NCBI RefSeq assembly: GCF_030373225.1
Contig: NZ_JAUCZG010000009.1
Span: 62,001 to 126,000 of the forward strand
Length of the DNA: 64,000 bases
DNA from: Hydrogenophaga sp.
GTDB taxonomy: Bacteria > Pseudomonadota > Gammaproteobacteria > Burkholderiales > Burkholderiaceae_C
Direction: 5' to 3'
The notes under the pieces are model-generated. The model did no database searches. It saw nothing but the letters and a program-made list of their open reading frames with translations, and was not told the origin of the DNA. Each line of letters begins with the position of its first letter. Positions within the stretch are counted from its first letter, which is position 1. Made by a program: the position numbers and the translations under genes. Below are positions 1 to 9,282 of the stretch, piece after piece.

Positions 1-1
1 C

Positions 2-259
2 CCGACGGCCAGCTTCGATTCCGTGGCCGCGGGCGTCGAGGTGGCTGGCGTGACCGAGAGCGCGGCCCCGTTGCGCCGCACCTACCAGCCCGGTCATCCG
101 CACGCGGATGCCACGGGTTATGTGCAGGGCAGCAACGTGGACCCTGTGGAGGAGATGGTCAACATGGTGGCGGCGTCGCGCTCCTACCAGATGAACATCG
201 ATTTGATGAACAACTCACGCCAGCTGCTTCAGCGCGTGATCGACATGGTGAGGACATGA
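2..259 (+). CDS. flgC: Flagellar basal-body rod protein FlgC, C-terminal part
   Basis: The reading frame is open from the left edge, so the N-terminus is missing and only about 85 codons are present. The C-terminal signature of rod proteins is visible: NVDPVEEMVNMVAASRSYQM followed by a helix ending at VIDMVRT. FlgC forms part of the proximal rod that links the MS ring to the distal rod. The TGA stop overlaps the flgD start in an ATGA junction (256-259), which points to translational coupling. flgB would be expected immediately upstream, outside the window. The family assignment is secure from the terminal motif and from the gene order that follows. Confidence 0.95.
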   Translation, partial: PTASFDSVAAGVEVAGVTESAAPLRRTYQPGHPHADATGYVQGSNVDPVEEMVNMVAASRSYQMNIDLMNNSRQLLQRVIDMVRT

Positions 260-963
260 TGGCAAGCAACCCGACCAGTTCACTGCCCGCGGGCATCCGT
301 GCCTACGACCCCAACGCCACGAATGCGGCGGCAGCGGGAAAAAACACCCTGGGAACTTCTGCGAAGGAAACGCAGGACTACTTCATGAAGATGCTGCTGG
401 CACAGATCCAGAACCAGGATCCGCTGAACGCACAGGATCCTGCCCAGATGACCAGCCAGCTCACGCAGCTCAACACGGCCAGCGGCATCGAGCGACTCAA
501 CGGCAGCATCAGCGCCATGCTCGAGCAGACCTCGGCGCAGGCCTTCATGAACAACGCATCGCTGATCGGCAGCCAGGTGCTGGCACCGGGCTATGAGCTT
601 TCGCTGGCCGAAACAGGCGAGGCCGGTTTCGGCCTGAAGCTGGCCAGCGACAGTGCCCGGACCACCGTCAAGCTGATGGCGGCCGATGGCAGCGTGATCG
701 ACGAGCTCAGCCTGGGCGCCCTGTCGGCCGGAGTGCACAGCTTCACCTGGGACGGGGCCGGATACGACGGCGCGCGCGCCGCCTCGGGCCGCTACCGCTT
801 GCTGGCCGAAGCCAGCGACGGCCAGGGAACCAGCGTGACCACCACCTCCCTGACGCAGGGCCTGGTGAGCGCCGTGAGCCGAACCGACTCGGGTGCCCAA
901 CTCATCACCGCAGACGGTCGCTCGCTGGCGCCGGTCGACCTCTTCCAATTGTCCAAACCCTGA
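256..963 (+). CDS. flgD: Flagellar hook-capping protein FlgD
   Basis: The product is 235 aa, normal for the family. FlgD is a scaffold at the tip of the growing hook that guides FlgE assembly and is then replaced by FlgK. The N-terminal capping signature lies at about residues 40-80: FMKMLLAQIQNQDPLNAQDP and then MTSQLTQLNTASGIERLN. The C-terminal half (about residues 105-220) has the FlgD Ig-like/tudor pattern, including HSFTWDGAGYDG and GRYRL. Two ATG codons are adjacent at 256 and 259. The first overlaps the flgC stop by 4 nt and is preferred. It is followed 10 nt later by flgE. Confidence 0.95.
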   Translation: MMASNPTSSLPAGIRAYDPNATNAAAAGKNTLGTSAKETQDYFMKMLLAQIQNQDPLNAQDPAQMTSQLTQLNTASGIERLNGSISAMLEQTSAQAFMNNASLIGSQVLAPGYELSLAETGEAGFGLKLASDSARTTVKLMAADGSVIDELSLGALSAGVHSFTWDGAGYDGARAASGRYRLLAEASDGQGTSVTTTSLTQGLVSAVSRTDSGAQLITADGRSLAPVDLFQLSKP

Positions 964-973
964 AGGCAACTCC

Positions 974-3244
974 ATGAGCATTTTTGACATCAGCCGTGCT
1001 GGTCTGGCCGTTCAGGCCGAAGCGATCCAGGTCACGAGCAACAACGTGTCCAACGCCTCCACCGTGGGGTACAAGGCGCGCGAGTCGCTGTTTGTGGACC
1101 AGTACTTCAAGGCGGTGCAATCGGCCGGCACCTCGGGCACCTCGGATTTCGGCACCAAACGGGTGGACGAGCAGGGCGCCCTGCAGGCATCGAGCTCGAC
1201 GCTGGATCTGGCTATCCAGGGGCAGGGCATGTTCCGCATGGCCAGCCTGCCCGCGGGTGACGAGGTCTCGTACTACTACAGCCGCAACGGTCTGTTCTCG
1301 GCCGACAAGAATGGCTACATCGTCAACGCCAACGGCCTGTTCCTCACGGGCTACCAGCCCAATGCCGACCTGACCGGCGTGACGGGCGCCCTGGGTGGCC
1401 TGAAGCTCCCACCCACTTCGGTGGCGCCGGTGGCCTCTTCCGAGGGCCGGGTCGATGCGAACCTGGACGTTCGCCTTGCCATGCCGGTTCGGGTGGTGGG
1501 GGGCGTGGCCACCGACGTGCCCAAAACCTTCGCTGCCGATGATGCGTCCACCTTCAGTGCGAGCACCACGGTCACGGCTTACGACACCAAGGGCCTCACG
1601 CACCAGGTCACGGTATTCCTGAAGAAGGTCGCGCCCACGGTGCTGAACGATCCGCGAAGCCTTTCGACACCGCCTGCCCTGGCCACCGCCAACCAGTACG
1701 AGGTCTACATGATGGCCGATGGTGTGTTGCTGACGCGCGCGCCGGCCGGCACGGTGGGCACCGGCATGTTGGGTGCTGCCGCAGAGACAGCGGCTGCCCA
1801 GGCTCGCGCAGTCGCCAATGCGTCGGCCACCGCCACGGCGAATGCTGAAGCCAAGGCAGGCAACTACCGCGCGGCTGTTGCCGACGAAGCGGGCGCCGCG
1901 GCCACGCGCGATGCGGCCCTGACGGTCCTCGCGGCGGTCGCGCCGAGCGCGGCCCTGAGTGCTGCGTCGCCTGCCGCCGCCGCACTGGTGACTGCGGCCA
2001 GCGCACTGGCCACCGCGAATGCCGATCTCGCGGTTGCCACCGGACGCAAGGGCTTGCTGGAGACTGCCAGGGCGGCGGCCGATGCGGCGCTGGCGGGTGA
2101 GTCACCGCTGAACGCGGTTCGCTACGACGAACTCACGGCTGCGGCCGCCAGCGCGGCAGCCGCACTCAGTGACTACGAGCTGGGCGGGTACGCCGTGGCT
2201 CTGGGGAGCCAGGCCACCCGGTTCACCGCATTCCAGAGCGCCCTTCAGGCGTCTCCCACACTGGCTTCAGCTGCGACTGCCTTGACCACGGCGAATGCTC
2301 TGGTGGCCCAGCGCACGGCGCTGGAGGCAACAGGCGTGGCTTCTGCCGCCGCACTGGCACTGGATCCGACCAACGTGGACCTGATTGCGGCCGACGCCGT
2401 CGCCGTCGCTGCCCTCACCGACTTTGACACGGCGAACCCGCAACTGGTGGCCAACCAGGCGCAGGCGCAACTGACCCGCGATGCCGTGATCGCGCGTTCC
2501 CTCAACACCGCGAGTGCATCGGCCCATGCGGCGATCGAAGCCTACGGCGTGGCCGACAGCGCCGTGCTGGCCGGCAGCGTTGCGACCGCAGCCGCACTGC
2601 TGGCCAAGCAGGACGCGGACACGGCAGCCACCAGCGCCGACCTGGCGCACAAACTGTCGGTCGCGGCCAACCGCATCGGCACGCTGCAGTTTGTCGACGG
2701 TCAACTGGTCGGCTCCCTCACGCGCAATTCGGTCACGGGCGACCCCGCCCTGCCTGCGGTGTTCCATGCCGAAATGGCCGACAGCAGTGGCAACCCGCTG
2801 TTTGACCTCGAGCTCGACCTCTCCGACATCACGGCATACGCCACCGCCTTCCAGGTGCGCGAAGCCACGGCAGACGGTTATGCGCCTGGCGCCCTGACGG
2901 GCGTGAGCGTCGACGAGATGGGGGTCATCACCGGCCAGTACACCAACGGCAAGTCGCTGGTGGGAGGGCAGCTGGTCCTGGCCACGTTCAACAGTGAGGC
3001 GGGTCTTCAGGCCGTCGCCCAGAGCGTGTTCACCGAATCGTTTACCTCCGGCGAGCCGGTGCTGGGAACCGGCACGGCCGGTTCGTTCGGCGCGATCCGC
3101 TCGGCCATGCTGGAACAAAGCAACATCGACATGGCCGGTGAGCTGGTCAAGCTGATGATCCAGCAGCGCAACTACCAGGCCAATTCGCAGGGCATCAGGG
3201 CGGCCGACACCGTGTTGACCACCGCGATCAACCTGAGCCGCTGA
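974..3244 (+). CDS. flgE: Flagellar hook protein FlgE with a large Ala-rich insertion
   Basis: The product is 756 aa, against roughly 400 aa for a usual FlgE. The start at 974 has a GAAGG Shine-Dalgarno-like stretch 7-11 nt upstream. An in-frame ATG at 893 lies inside flgD and is unlikely to be used. Conserved hook features are present at both ends: the N-terminal TSNNVSNASTVGYK motif, LDLAIQGQGMF near residue 77, and the C-terminal EQSNIDMAGELVKLMIQQ and NYQANSQGIR. Residues of about 265-564 form a low-complexity Ala/Thr/Asp-rich segment. It splits the D2-type domain between YEVYMMADG and IGTLQFVDGQLVG. The insert is in frame and has the same GC-rich composition as its neighbours, so it looks like part of a functional gene. 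It probably forms a helical surface domain on the hook. Confidence 0.93.
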   Translation: MSIFDISRAGLAVQAEAIQVTSNNVSNASTVGYKARESLFVDQYFKAVQSAGTSGTSDFGTKRVDEQGALQASSSTLDLAIQGQGMFRMASLPAGDEVSYYYSRNGLFSADKNGYIVNANGLFLTGYQPNADLTGVTGALGGLKLPPTSVAPVASSEGRVDANLDVRLAMPVRVVGGVATDVPKTFAADDASTFSASTTVTAYDTKGLTHQVTVFLKKVAPTVLNDPRSLSTPPALATANQYEVYMMADGVLLTRAPAGTVGTGMLGAAAETAAAQARAVANASATATANAEAKAGNYRAAVADEAGAAATRDAALTVLAAVAPSAALSAASPAAAALVTAASALATANADLAVATGRKGLLETARAAADAALAGESPLNAVRYDELTAAAASAAAALSDYELGGYAVALGSQATRFTAFQSALQASPTLASAATALTTANALVAQRTALEATGVASAAALALDPTNVDLIAADAVAVAALTDFDTANPQLVANQAQAQLTRDAVIARSLNTASASAHAAIEAYGVADSAVLAGSVATAAALLAKQDADTAATSADLAHKLSVAANRIGTLQFVDGQLVGSLTRNSVTGDPALPAVFHAEMADSSGNPLFDLELDLSDITAYATAFQVREATADGYAPGALTGVSVDEMGVITGQYTNGKSLVGGQLVLATFNSEAGLQAVAQSVFTESFTSGEPVLGTGTAGSFGAIRSAMLEQSNIDMAGELVKLMIQQRNYQANSQGIRAADTVLTTAINLSR

Positions 3245-3981
3245 TGATCGACCGCATGGTTTTCACGGCCATGGCCGGCGCCCGCAATGCGGTCGACCAG
3301 CTGGCCGCCACCACCAACAACCTCGCGAATGCCGCCACGCCCGGCTTTCGCGAGCAGTTGACGGCGTTTCGCGCCGTGCCGGTGCAGGGCGCGGGCTCGC
3401 CCACCAGGGCCTCGGCGGTGCAGACCACGCCGGGCTTTTCCAGCGCGGGCGGGCGCATGGAGCAGACCGGCAATCCGCTGGACCTCGCTCTTGAAGGCGA
3501 TGCCTGGTTCAGCGTGCGCCGGGCCGACGGCTCGGCGGCCTACACGCGCGCGGGCCGGCTCACGGTGGACGAAGCGGGCGTGTTGCGCACCGCCACCGGC
3601 GCTGCCCTGCAAGGCACCGGCGGTGACCTGGTGATGCCGCAGGGCTCGCTGCTCGAGGTGGGCGGAGACGGCGCCGTGTATGCGCGCACCGAAGGCGGCG
3701 TGACCGGCACCCTGGTGGGTCGCCTGCAACTGGTGCGTGCCGACCCGGGCGCGCTCGACCGTGGCCCCGACGGCTTGTTCGAGTCGCGCAACCCGCTGCC
3801 AGCGGCCGACCCGAAGTCGGTGCGTGTGCGCCAGGGCGTCTCGGAGTCGAGCAACGTGAGCGTGTCGGAAGCGATGGTGCAGATGATTGCCCAGGCCCGC
3901 CTGTTCGACCTCTCGATGCAGCTGGTGCGCAATGCCGACCAGAACGCGCGCAGCGCCAACCAATTGATCGCGGGTCGCTGA
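3244..3981 (+). CDS. flgF: Flagellar basal-body rod protein FlgF
   Basis: The product is 245 aa, typical of FlgF, a proximal rod component. The N-terminal rod signature [17 protein letters not shown] is visible near residue 20. The central [13 protein letters not shown] is the FlgE/F/G-type motif. The C-terminal helix contains [20 protein letters not shown]. The ATG start overlaps the flgE stop by one base (TGATG), implying coupled translation. Next to FlgG it is distinguished by the slightly shorter length and by [13 protein letters not shown] at its start, typical of FlgF. Confidence 0.95.
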   Translation: MIDRMVFTAMAGARNAVDQLAATTNNLANAATPGFREQLTAFRAVPVQGAGSPTRASAVQTTPGFSSAGGRMEQTGNPLDLALEGDAWFSVRRADGSAAYTRAGRLTVDEAGVLRTATGAALQGTGGDLVMPQGSLLEVGGDGAVYARTEGGVTGTLVGRLQLVRADPGALDRGPDGLFESRNPLPAADPKSVRVRQGVSESSNVSVSEAMVQMIAQARLFDLSMQLVRNADQNARSANQLIAGR

Positions 3982-4000
3982 CCCGAGCAGGAGCCAATCG

Positions 4001-4783
4001 ATGATCCGATCCCTCTGGATTGCCAAAACCGGGCTGGATGCACAGCAGACCAACCTGGACGTGATTTCCAACAACCTCGCCAATGCCGCGACCACCGGCT
4101 ACAAGCGGGTCAAGCCGGTGTTCGAAGACCTGCTCTACCAGACCCTGCGCGCGGCCGGTGGCCCCACCGGCGGGCAGGCGCAGGCACCCAGCGGTTTGCA
4201 GGTCGGCACCGGTGTGCGGGCCGGTGCGGCCGAGCGCATGTTTCTGCAGGGCAACCTCACACAGACCGGCAACCCGCTGGATCTGGCCATCAACGGCCAG
4301 GGGTTCTTTCAGGTCACCTTGCCCGACGGACAGATCGGCTATACCCGCGACGGCAACTTCTCGCGCGACGCGCAGGGGCAGCTGGTGAACCAGGCGGGCT
4401 ATGTGCTCGAGCCCGGCATCACCATCCCGGTGGACGCGCTGTCGATCACGGTCAGCGAGACGGGCCAGGTGTCGGTGCAGCTGCCAGGGCAGGTGGCGCC
4501 GAACCAGGTGGGTGAACTGCAGATCGCCCGTTTTGTGAACCAGGGAGGCCTGGCCTCGATCGGCGGCAACCTGCTGGTGGAGACGGCCGCATCGGGCGCA
4601 CCCACGGCCGGCGTTCCGGGGGTGGACGGGGCCGGCACGCTCAAGCAGTTTTATGTCGAGGCGTCCAACGTCAACGTGGCCGAGGAGCTGGTCTCGCTGA
4701 TCCAGGCGCAGCGCGCCTACGAGGTCAATGCGCGCGCGGTGAAGGCGTCCGACGAAATGCTGCAGCGTCTGGGTCAGCTGTGA
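4001..4783 (+). CDS. flgG: Flagellar distal rod protein FlgG
   Basis: The product is 260 aa, the usual FlgG length. FlgG builds the distal rod that passes through the peptidoglycan and outer-membrane rings. Signatures include [20 protein letters not shown] at the start, [31 protein letters not shown], and a C-terminal [21 protein letters not shown] clear GCAGGAG ribosome-binding site lies 8-14 nt before the ATG. The stop overlaps the GTG start of flgH by 4 nt. Confidence 0.97.
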   Translation: MIRSLWIAKTGLDAQQTNLDVISNNLANAATTGYKRVKPVFEDLLYQTLRAAGGPTGGQAQAPSGLQVGTGVRAGAAERMFLQGNLTQTGNPLDLAINGQGFFQVTLPDGQIGYTRDGNFSRDAQGQLVNQAGYVLEPGITIPVDALSITVSETGQVSVQLPGQVAPNQVGELQIARFVNQGGLASIGGNLLVETAASGAPTAGVPGVDGAGTLKQFYVEASNVNVAEELVSLIQAQRAYEVNARAVKASDEMLQRLGQL

Positions 4784-5502
4784 GCCAGCCTTCCCGCTCC
4801 CACCTCTCCCGGGCCTGGCAGGCCGCCACGGTGCTGGGTGTGTGCCTGTTCGTGCTGGCGGGCTGCGCGGTGTCCACCGCCGATCGCCGCCTCGACGAAC
4901 CCGCAGCGACCACGGTCAAGCCCAACCCGGTGGTGGTGTTGCCGGCCAGTCAGGGCAGCCTGTTTCCCTCTGCAGGCGGCCTGGGTTCGGGCTACCGGCC
5001 CTTGTTTGAGGACCGCCGTGCGCGGCAGGTGGGCGACACGCTGACCGTGGTGCTCGAGGAGCGCACCACCGCCAGCAAGCGCAGTTCGGCCGCCGCCAGC
5101 AAGGAAAGCTCGCTCGGTGCGGGCGTGACCGCGGGCACCAAGGTGCCGATCTTCGAGCGCTGGGCGGGCATGTCGCTGGGTGCGTCGAGCGAGAACAGCT
5201 TTGAGGGCAAGGGTTCGAGCAGTGCGGCCAACAACTTCTCGGGCACCATCACGGTGACGGTGATGGAGGTGTACGCCAACGGCAACCTGGTGGTGGCCGG
5301 CGAGAAACGCCTGGCGGTCAGTGCAGAGGACGAAATCATCCGGTTCTCGGGTGTCGTGAACCCGACCGACCTCAATGGCAATGCGGTGCCTTCCATTCTG
5401 GTGGCAGACGCCCGCATCGAGTACCGGGGTCGCGGTGCGGCCGACGATGCCCAGTCACCGGGCATCCTGACGCGCGCGATCCTGAAGTTCTGGCCGTTCT
5501 GA
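4780..5502 (+). CDS. flgH: Flagellar L-ring lipoprotein FlgH
   Basis: The product is 240 aa. It begins with GTG in a GTGA overlap with the flgG stop. A lipoprotein signal ends at LFVLAGC, giving acylated Cys29 and anchorage in the outer membrane, where FlgH forms the L-ring bushing. Family motifs are [36 protein letters not shown], and [20 protein letters not shown] near the C-terminus. Its stop overlaps the flgI ATG by one base. The call is secure from the sequence and from its position next to flgI. Confidence 0.96.
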   Translation: MSQPSRSHLSRAWQAATVLGVCLFVLAGCAVSTADRRLDEPAATTVKPNPVVVLPASQGSLFPSAGGLGSGYRPLFEDRRARQVGDTLTVVLEERTTASKRSSAAASKESSLGAGVTAGTKVPIFERWAGMSLGASSENSFEGKGSSSAANNFSGTITVTVMEVYANGNLVVAGEKRLAVSAEDEIIRFSGVVNPTDLNGNAVPSILVADARIEYRGRGAADDAQSPGILTRAILKFWPF

Positions 5503-6632
5503 TGCTCCATCTGTCTCCGATCGGGCGGCACCTGGGTCGCCATGGGCGAATGCTGTGTGCCCTGCTGGTGTTCCTGCTGCCGGGCGCGGTGCTGGCCGAA
5601 CGCCTGAAGGACATTTCGTCCATCGCGGGCGTGCGCAACAACCAGCTCATCGGCTACGGCCTGGTGGTGGGCCTGGACGGCACCGGCGACCAGACCACGC
5701 AAGCCCCCTTCACGCGCCAGAGCGTGGTCTCGATGTTGCAGGCGCTGGGCATTTCCCTGCCGCCCGGGCAAACCCTGCAGCTCAAGAACACCGCGGCGGC
5801 GATCGTCACCGCCACGCTGCCGGCTTTTTCCAGGCCGGGTCAGGCCATTGATGTGACCGTGTCGTCGCTGGGCAATGCCAAGAGCCTGCGTGGCGGCACC
5901 CTGTTGATGACGCCCCTGAAAGGCGCGGACGGCCAGGTGTATGGCGTGGCGCAGGGCAGCCTTCTGGTGTCGGGGGCGGGCGCTGGCGGTGGGGGTGCTT
6001 CGGTGCAGGTGAACCACCTGGCCGCAGGGCGCATTCCTGCGGGCGCCACGGTCGAGCGCGCGGTGCCGGGCCGTCTGGACGAAGAGATCCTGCAGCTCGA
6101 GCTGCACCGCAGCGACTTCAGCCTGATGCAGCGTGCGGTCGAAGCCATCGAGCGGCGTTTTGGTGCCGGGACCGCGCTGCCGGTGGATGCACGGTTCATG
6201 CAGATCCGCCTGCCCGCCGAGGCTCCCCTGCGCGTGGCCTTCCTGGCCCAGCTGGAGCAGGTGCGTGTGGAGACCGAGCGTGAGCGGCCCCGGGTGGTGA
6301 TCAACGGCCGCACCGGCTCGGTGGTCATGAACCAGCTGGTCACGATCGATGCCTGCGCGGTCTCCCACGGGTCGCTCACGGTGCGGGTGGGCAGGACCAC
6401 CGAGGTGAGCCAGCCGCAACCGTTCTCGCGCGGCGAGACGGTGGTGAGTTCGATCGATTCGGCATCGATCGAGCAGCCCGCAGCCTCGCTGCTGGCGCTG
6501 CCGGCCGCCACCTCGCTGGACGAGGTCGTGCGCGCGCTCAACCTGCTGGGCGCCAACGTCAGTGACCTGATCGCCATCCTGCAAGCCATGAAATCCGCCG
6601 GCGCGCTCAAAGCCGACATCGAGGTGATCTGA
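5502..6632 (+). CDS. flgI: Flagellar P-ring protein FlgI
   Basis: The product is 376 aa. A Sec signal peptide spans about residues 1-32, with a hydrophobic core ALLVFLLPGAVLA and predicted cleavage before ERLKDISSI. FlgI assembles as the periplasmic P ring around the rod. Characteristic motifs are IAGVRNNQLIGYGLVVGLDG, a TGDQ-type sequence, RQSVVSMLQALGI, and the C-terminal LNLLGANVSDLIAILQAMK followed by AGALKADIEVI. The start overlaps the flgH stop by one nucleotide, and flgJ follows one base after the stop. Confidence 0.97.
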   Translation: MLHLSPIGRHLGRHGRMLCALLVFLLPGAVLAERLKDISSIAGVRNNQLIGYGLVVGLDGTGDQTTQAPFTRQSVVSMLQALGISLPPGQTLQLKNTAAAIVTATLPAFSRPGQAIDVTVSSLGNAKSLRGGTLLMTPLKGADGQVYGVAQGSLLVSGAGAGGGGASVQVNHLAAGRIPAGATVERAVPGRLDEEILQLELHRSDFSLMQRAVEAIERRFGAGTALPVDARFMQIRLPAEAPLRVAFLAQLEQVRVETERERPRVVINGRTGSVVMNQLVTIDACAVSHGSLTVRVGRTTEVSQPQPFSRGETVVSSIDSASIEQPAASLLALPAATSLDEVVRALNLLGANVSDLIAILQAMKSAGALKADIEVI

Positions 6633-6633
6633 C

Positions 6634-7011
6634 ATGCCTGTACCCATTGTTCCCAGCCGTGCTCCGGGCTCCTTCGATGCGCCGATGCCCGCACGCCAGG
6701 CCGCCACCGGCACACCCGCGCTGACCAGCCAGTTCGAACAGCTGCTGGTGCGCCAGCTGCTCACGCAGGTGAGGGCGTCCAGCTTCAGCGAGGCCGGTGA
6801 AGGGCCCCTGGCGGCTTCGGGTTACCAGGCGATCGCCGACGACCACCTGGCCCAGCTGATCGCCTCCCGGGGCGGGCTGGGGCTGGGCGCTGCACTGGCC
6901 AAGACGCTCGCAGGTGCTGCGGCCTTGCCGTCACCGGGCGGCGATGGCGGATTAATCGACCGGGCGCGCAGCGCCGTCATTCCTTTGAACACACAACCCC
7001 ACAGGTACTGA
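6634..7011 (+). CDS. flgJ: FlgJ-type rod-binding protein, muramidase domain absent
   Basis: The product is only 125 aa. It contains the rod-binding domain seen at the N-terminus of FlgJ: SQFEQLLVRQLLTQVRAS at about residues 31-48, then the helix ADDHLAQLIASRGGLGLG. FlgJ of many beta- and gammaproteobacteria is about 300 aa and has a C-terminal peptidoglycan hydrolase (GH73-like) domain that opens the wall for the rod. That half is missing here, and the frame closes cleanly 1 nt before flgK, so there is no sign of a frameshift. A rod-binding-only form is known in other lineages, where a separate hydrolase acts. None is seen in this window. Confidence 0.88.
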   Translation: MPVPIVPSRAPGSFDAPMPARQAATGTPALTSQFEQLLVRQLLTQVRASSFSEAGEGPLAASGYQAIADDHLAQLIASRGGLGLGAALAKTLAGAAALPSPGGDGGLIDRARSAVIPLNTQPHRY

Positions 7012-7012
7012 C

Positions 7013-8389
7013 ATGAGCGCCAATTCCATTGCCCACACATCGCTTTCCGCCCTGCAGAGTGCCCAGGTCGGCATGGCCTTGACGGCCCAGAACGTCGAGG
7101 GTCAGGCCACCGTGGGTTTCACACGCCGGCGCATGGAAACCGGCGTGACCGGTGCCCTGCCCAACGGCGTGCCCGGCTTTGGCCAGGGGGTCAGCGTGGC
7201 GGGCTTCGCCCGCGACTGGAGTGGCTTGCTGCAGCAGCAACGCATCACCCAGGCCGGGGTCACCGCGTTCCACAGCTCGGTCGCCCAGGGACTGTCTGCC
7301 CTGGACCGCGAGGCGGCCGATCCGGCCCTGGCGATGGACGCGCCGATCAACAACTTTTTCAAGAGCCTGGCGGGCCTGGCGCGCAATCCGGCCGATGGTG
7401 CGGCGCTGGCCGATGTGCGGGCCCGAGGCACCGCCTTGCTGGGTTCGGCCGCGCAAGTGGAAAACAGCCTGAACACCGTGCGCTCGGATGCACGCGCCAA
7501 CCTGTCTCTGGCGGTCGATGAGCTCAACGGGCTCGCCAGCGAACTGGTGCTGATGAACCGCGCGATGGCCACCACCCGTGGCACGGCCGACGCCGCCTTG
7601 CTCGACCGCCGGGATGCCCTGCTGCTGCGCGCGGGTGAACTGCTCGGTGCCGGCGTGAGCGTGAGCGACGAAGGTTTTGCGCGCATTTTTGTGGACGGGC
7701 AGCCGCTGGTGAACGGGGAGCACGGCGGGCAGATCGAGAGCACCGGCCTGCAGGACGACGTGGGTGAGCCGATCCGCTTCAGCCTGCGGCTCAATCCGAC
7801 GGGCCAGGAGGCGGTGTCGGTGGTGGTGCCGCTGCGCGCCGACGAATGGGGTGGTGCACTGGGCGGGCAACTGCGCCTGGCGCGCGACCCGTCGGTGGTG
7901 CTTCAGCCATCGGGCACGCCGGACCCGGCCTTGCAGCGCCTGACCTCGTTGTTTGATGCCGCCCGCGCCGAAAGCACGGCCTCCGCCGATCCCCTGAGCC
8001 AGGCACTGTCCCGGCTGGCGGCGTGGAATTCGCGCCAGCCCGGGGTTTCGGAAGCCGATGTGAAGGCCGCCTTCCTCCAGCTCGCGCAAGCCGCGAACGA
8101 CACGGAATCCTCTCAGAACGCCGCCAGCCTGCAGGACGGGCTGCTGTCGAGCTGGCGGGGGATGGTCTCAAACCTGGGTGCCGAGGTCACGGTGCACGAG
8201 GTCGGGCAGGCGTCGTCGGCTGCGGTGGAGCAGCGACTGAAAAGCGATTTTGAATCGCAGTCGGGGGTGAACCTCGACGAGGAGGCCGCCAACCTGCTGC
8301 GTTACCAGCAGGCCTACTCCGCCGCCAGCCGACTGCTGCAAGCCAACGCGGCCATGCTCGACGAAATCCTGGCCGTGGTCGGCCGCTGA
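7013..8389 (+). CDS. flgK: Flagellar hook-filament junction protein FlgK (HAP1)
   Basis: The product is 458 aa, at the short end for FlgK. It forms the first junction layer between hook and filament. The C-terminus carries the family signature VNLDEEAANLLRYQQAYSAA followed by LLQANAAMLDEILAVVGR. The N-terminus follows the pattern SLSALQSAQVGMALTAQNVE. However, the usual NIANxNTPGYSRQ stretch is replaced by NVEGQATVGFTRRRME, so it is divergent. The central HAP1 domain (about residues 90-230) includes FFKSLAGLARNPAD and AALLDRRDALLLRAGELLG. The ATG lies 1 nt after the flgJ stop, with only a weak ribosome-binding site. Confidence 0.93.
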   Translation: MSANSIAHTSLSALQSAQVGMALTAQNVEGQATVGFTRRRMETGVTGALPNGVPGFGQGVSVAGFARDWSGLLQQQRITQAGVTAFHSSVAQGLSALDREAADPALAMDAPINNFFKSLAGLARNPADGAALADVRARGTALLGSAAQVENSLNTVRSDARANLSLAVDELNGLASELVLMNRAMATTRGTADAALLDRRDALLLRAGELLGAGVSVSDEGFARIFVDGQPLVNGEHGGQIESTGLQDDVGEPIRFSLRLNPTGQEAVSVVVPLRADEWGGALGGQLRLARDPSVVLQPSGTPDPALQRLTSLFDAARAESTASADPLSQALSRLAAWNSRQPGVSEADVKAAFLQLAQAANDTESSQNAASLQDGLLSSWRGMVSNLGAEVTVHEVGQASSAAVEQRLKSDFESQSGVNLDEEAANLLRYQQAYSAASRLLQANAAMLDEILAVVGR

Positions 8390-8412
8390 CCCCTTTTTGA
8401 AAGGTATTGATC

Positions 8413-9249
8413 ATGAGAGTTTCCACTGCCCAGATGTACCAGGTGCCGGCCGACGCGGTGGGCTCCGGCAGCGCTGCGATGGCGCGCGAAATCGGCCGCA
8501 TTGCCTCCGGCAGGGGCATCGACGCCGTGTCCCAGGACGTGGCGGCTGTGTCGCAGTCGTCCCGCCTGACCCAGGTGAAAGCCCGCACCGAAGTGCATGC
8601 CGGCAACCTGTCCGAGCTGGACATGCGTTATGCCGAGGCCGATCTGAGCCTGTCCGCCATTGGTGACGCACTGCTGCGCATGGGCGAGGCCCTGGCCCGC
8701 TCGCGCAACGGTGCCCTGGCATCGGACGCCCAGAACGCGCTGTCGACCGGTCTCCGGCTCGATGCGGCCGCGATCCAGGCCGAGCTCACCCGCCGTGACA
8801 GCCAGGCGCGCCCGATCTTCTCCCAGGGCGTGGCCGACGCGGATCACCCCGCGCTTGAAGTCCGGCCCGGGCAAACCATGTCGTCCGAGGTCACCCTGGA
8901 AGGCAGCGCGGAAACCACGCTGGCCGGGTTGATCGGCCAGGACTGGGTGCTCGATCTGGCCAGCAGCACGGACGCGCAGCGCGGCCAGGCGGCCCAACAG
9001 ATCGAAGCCTTGCGCGCGGCCGTGCTGGACGCCCGGGGTTCGGTGGGTACCCGCTGGAGCCTGGTCGCCACCTACCAGGACGCCAACCAGGGCGTGGCCG
9101 ATGCGGCGGTGGCGGCCCGCTCTTCCCTGGTCGACACCGATCTGGCGCAGGCGGCCTCGAGCCTGGCCACGTACAGCGCCCAGCTCCAGGCGGCCCGCTC
9201 GATGTTCGGGCGCATCGAGTCGACCAGCCTGTTCGACCTCATTCGCTGA
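8413..9249 (+). CDS. flgL: Flagellar hook-filament junction protein FlgL (HAP3)
   Basis: The product is 278 aa from the ATG at 8413. The GAAAGG ribosome-binding site at 8399-8404 is well placed for this codon and too close to the alternative TTG at 8407. The N-terminus MRVSTAQMYQ is characteristic. The C-terminal flagellin-like helix contains SSLVDTDLAQAASSLATYSA and ends RIESTSLFDLIR. The normally conserved GxxxNxxSDDPAGA segment reads GRGIDAVSQDVAAVSQSSRL, so this flagellin-type motif is degenerate, as in the neighbouring FlgK. It is the second junction protein, sitting directly under the filament. Confidence 0.93.
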   Translation: MRVSTAQMYQVPADAVGSGSAAMAREIGRIASGRGIDAVSQDVAAVSQSSRLTQVKARTEVHAGNLSELDMRYAEADLSLSAIGDALLRMGEALARSRNGALASDAQNALSTGLRLDAAAIQAELTRRDSQARPIFSQGVADADHPALEVRPGQTMSSEVTLEGSAETTLAGLIGQDWVLDLASSTDAQRGQAAQQIEALRAAVLDARGSVGTRWSLVATYQDANQGVADAAVAARSSLVDTDLAQAASSLATYSAQLQAARSMFGRIESTSLFDLIR

Positions 9250-9282
9250 GCCTTCACCTTTTCTTAGCTTCCGGAAATTTTC

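Noticed and set aside
893..973. Upstream ATG extension of flgE
   Set aside because: The extra 27 residues lie inside flgD and are unrelated to FlgE N-termini; the ATG at 974 has a ribosome-binding site and the conserved MSIFDISRAGL start.
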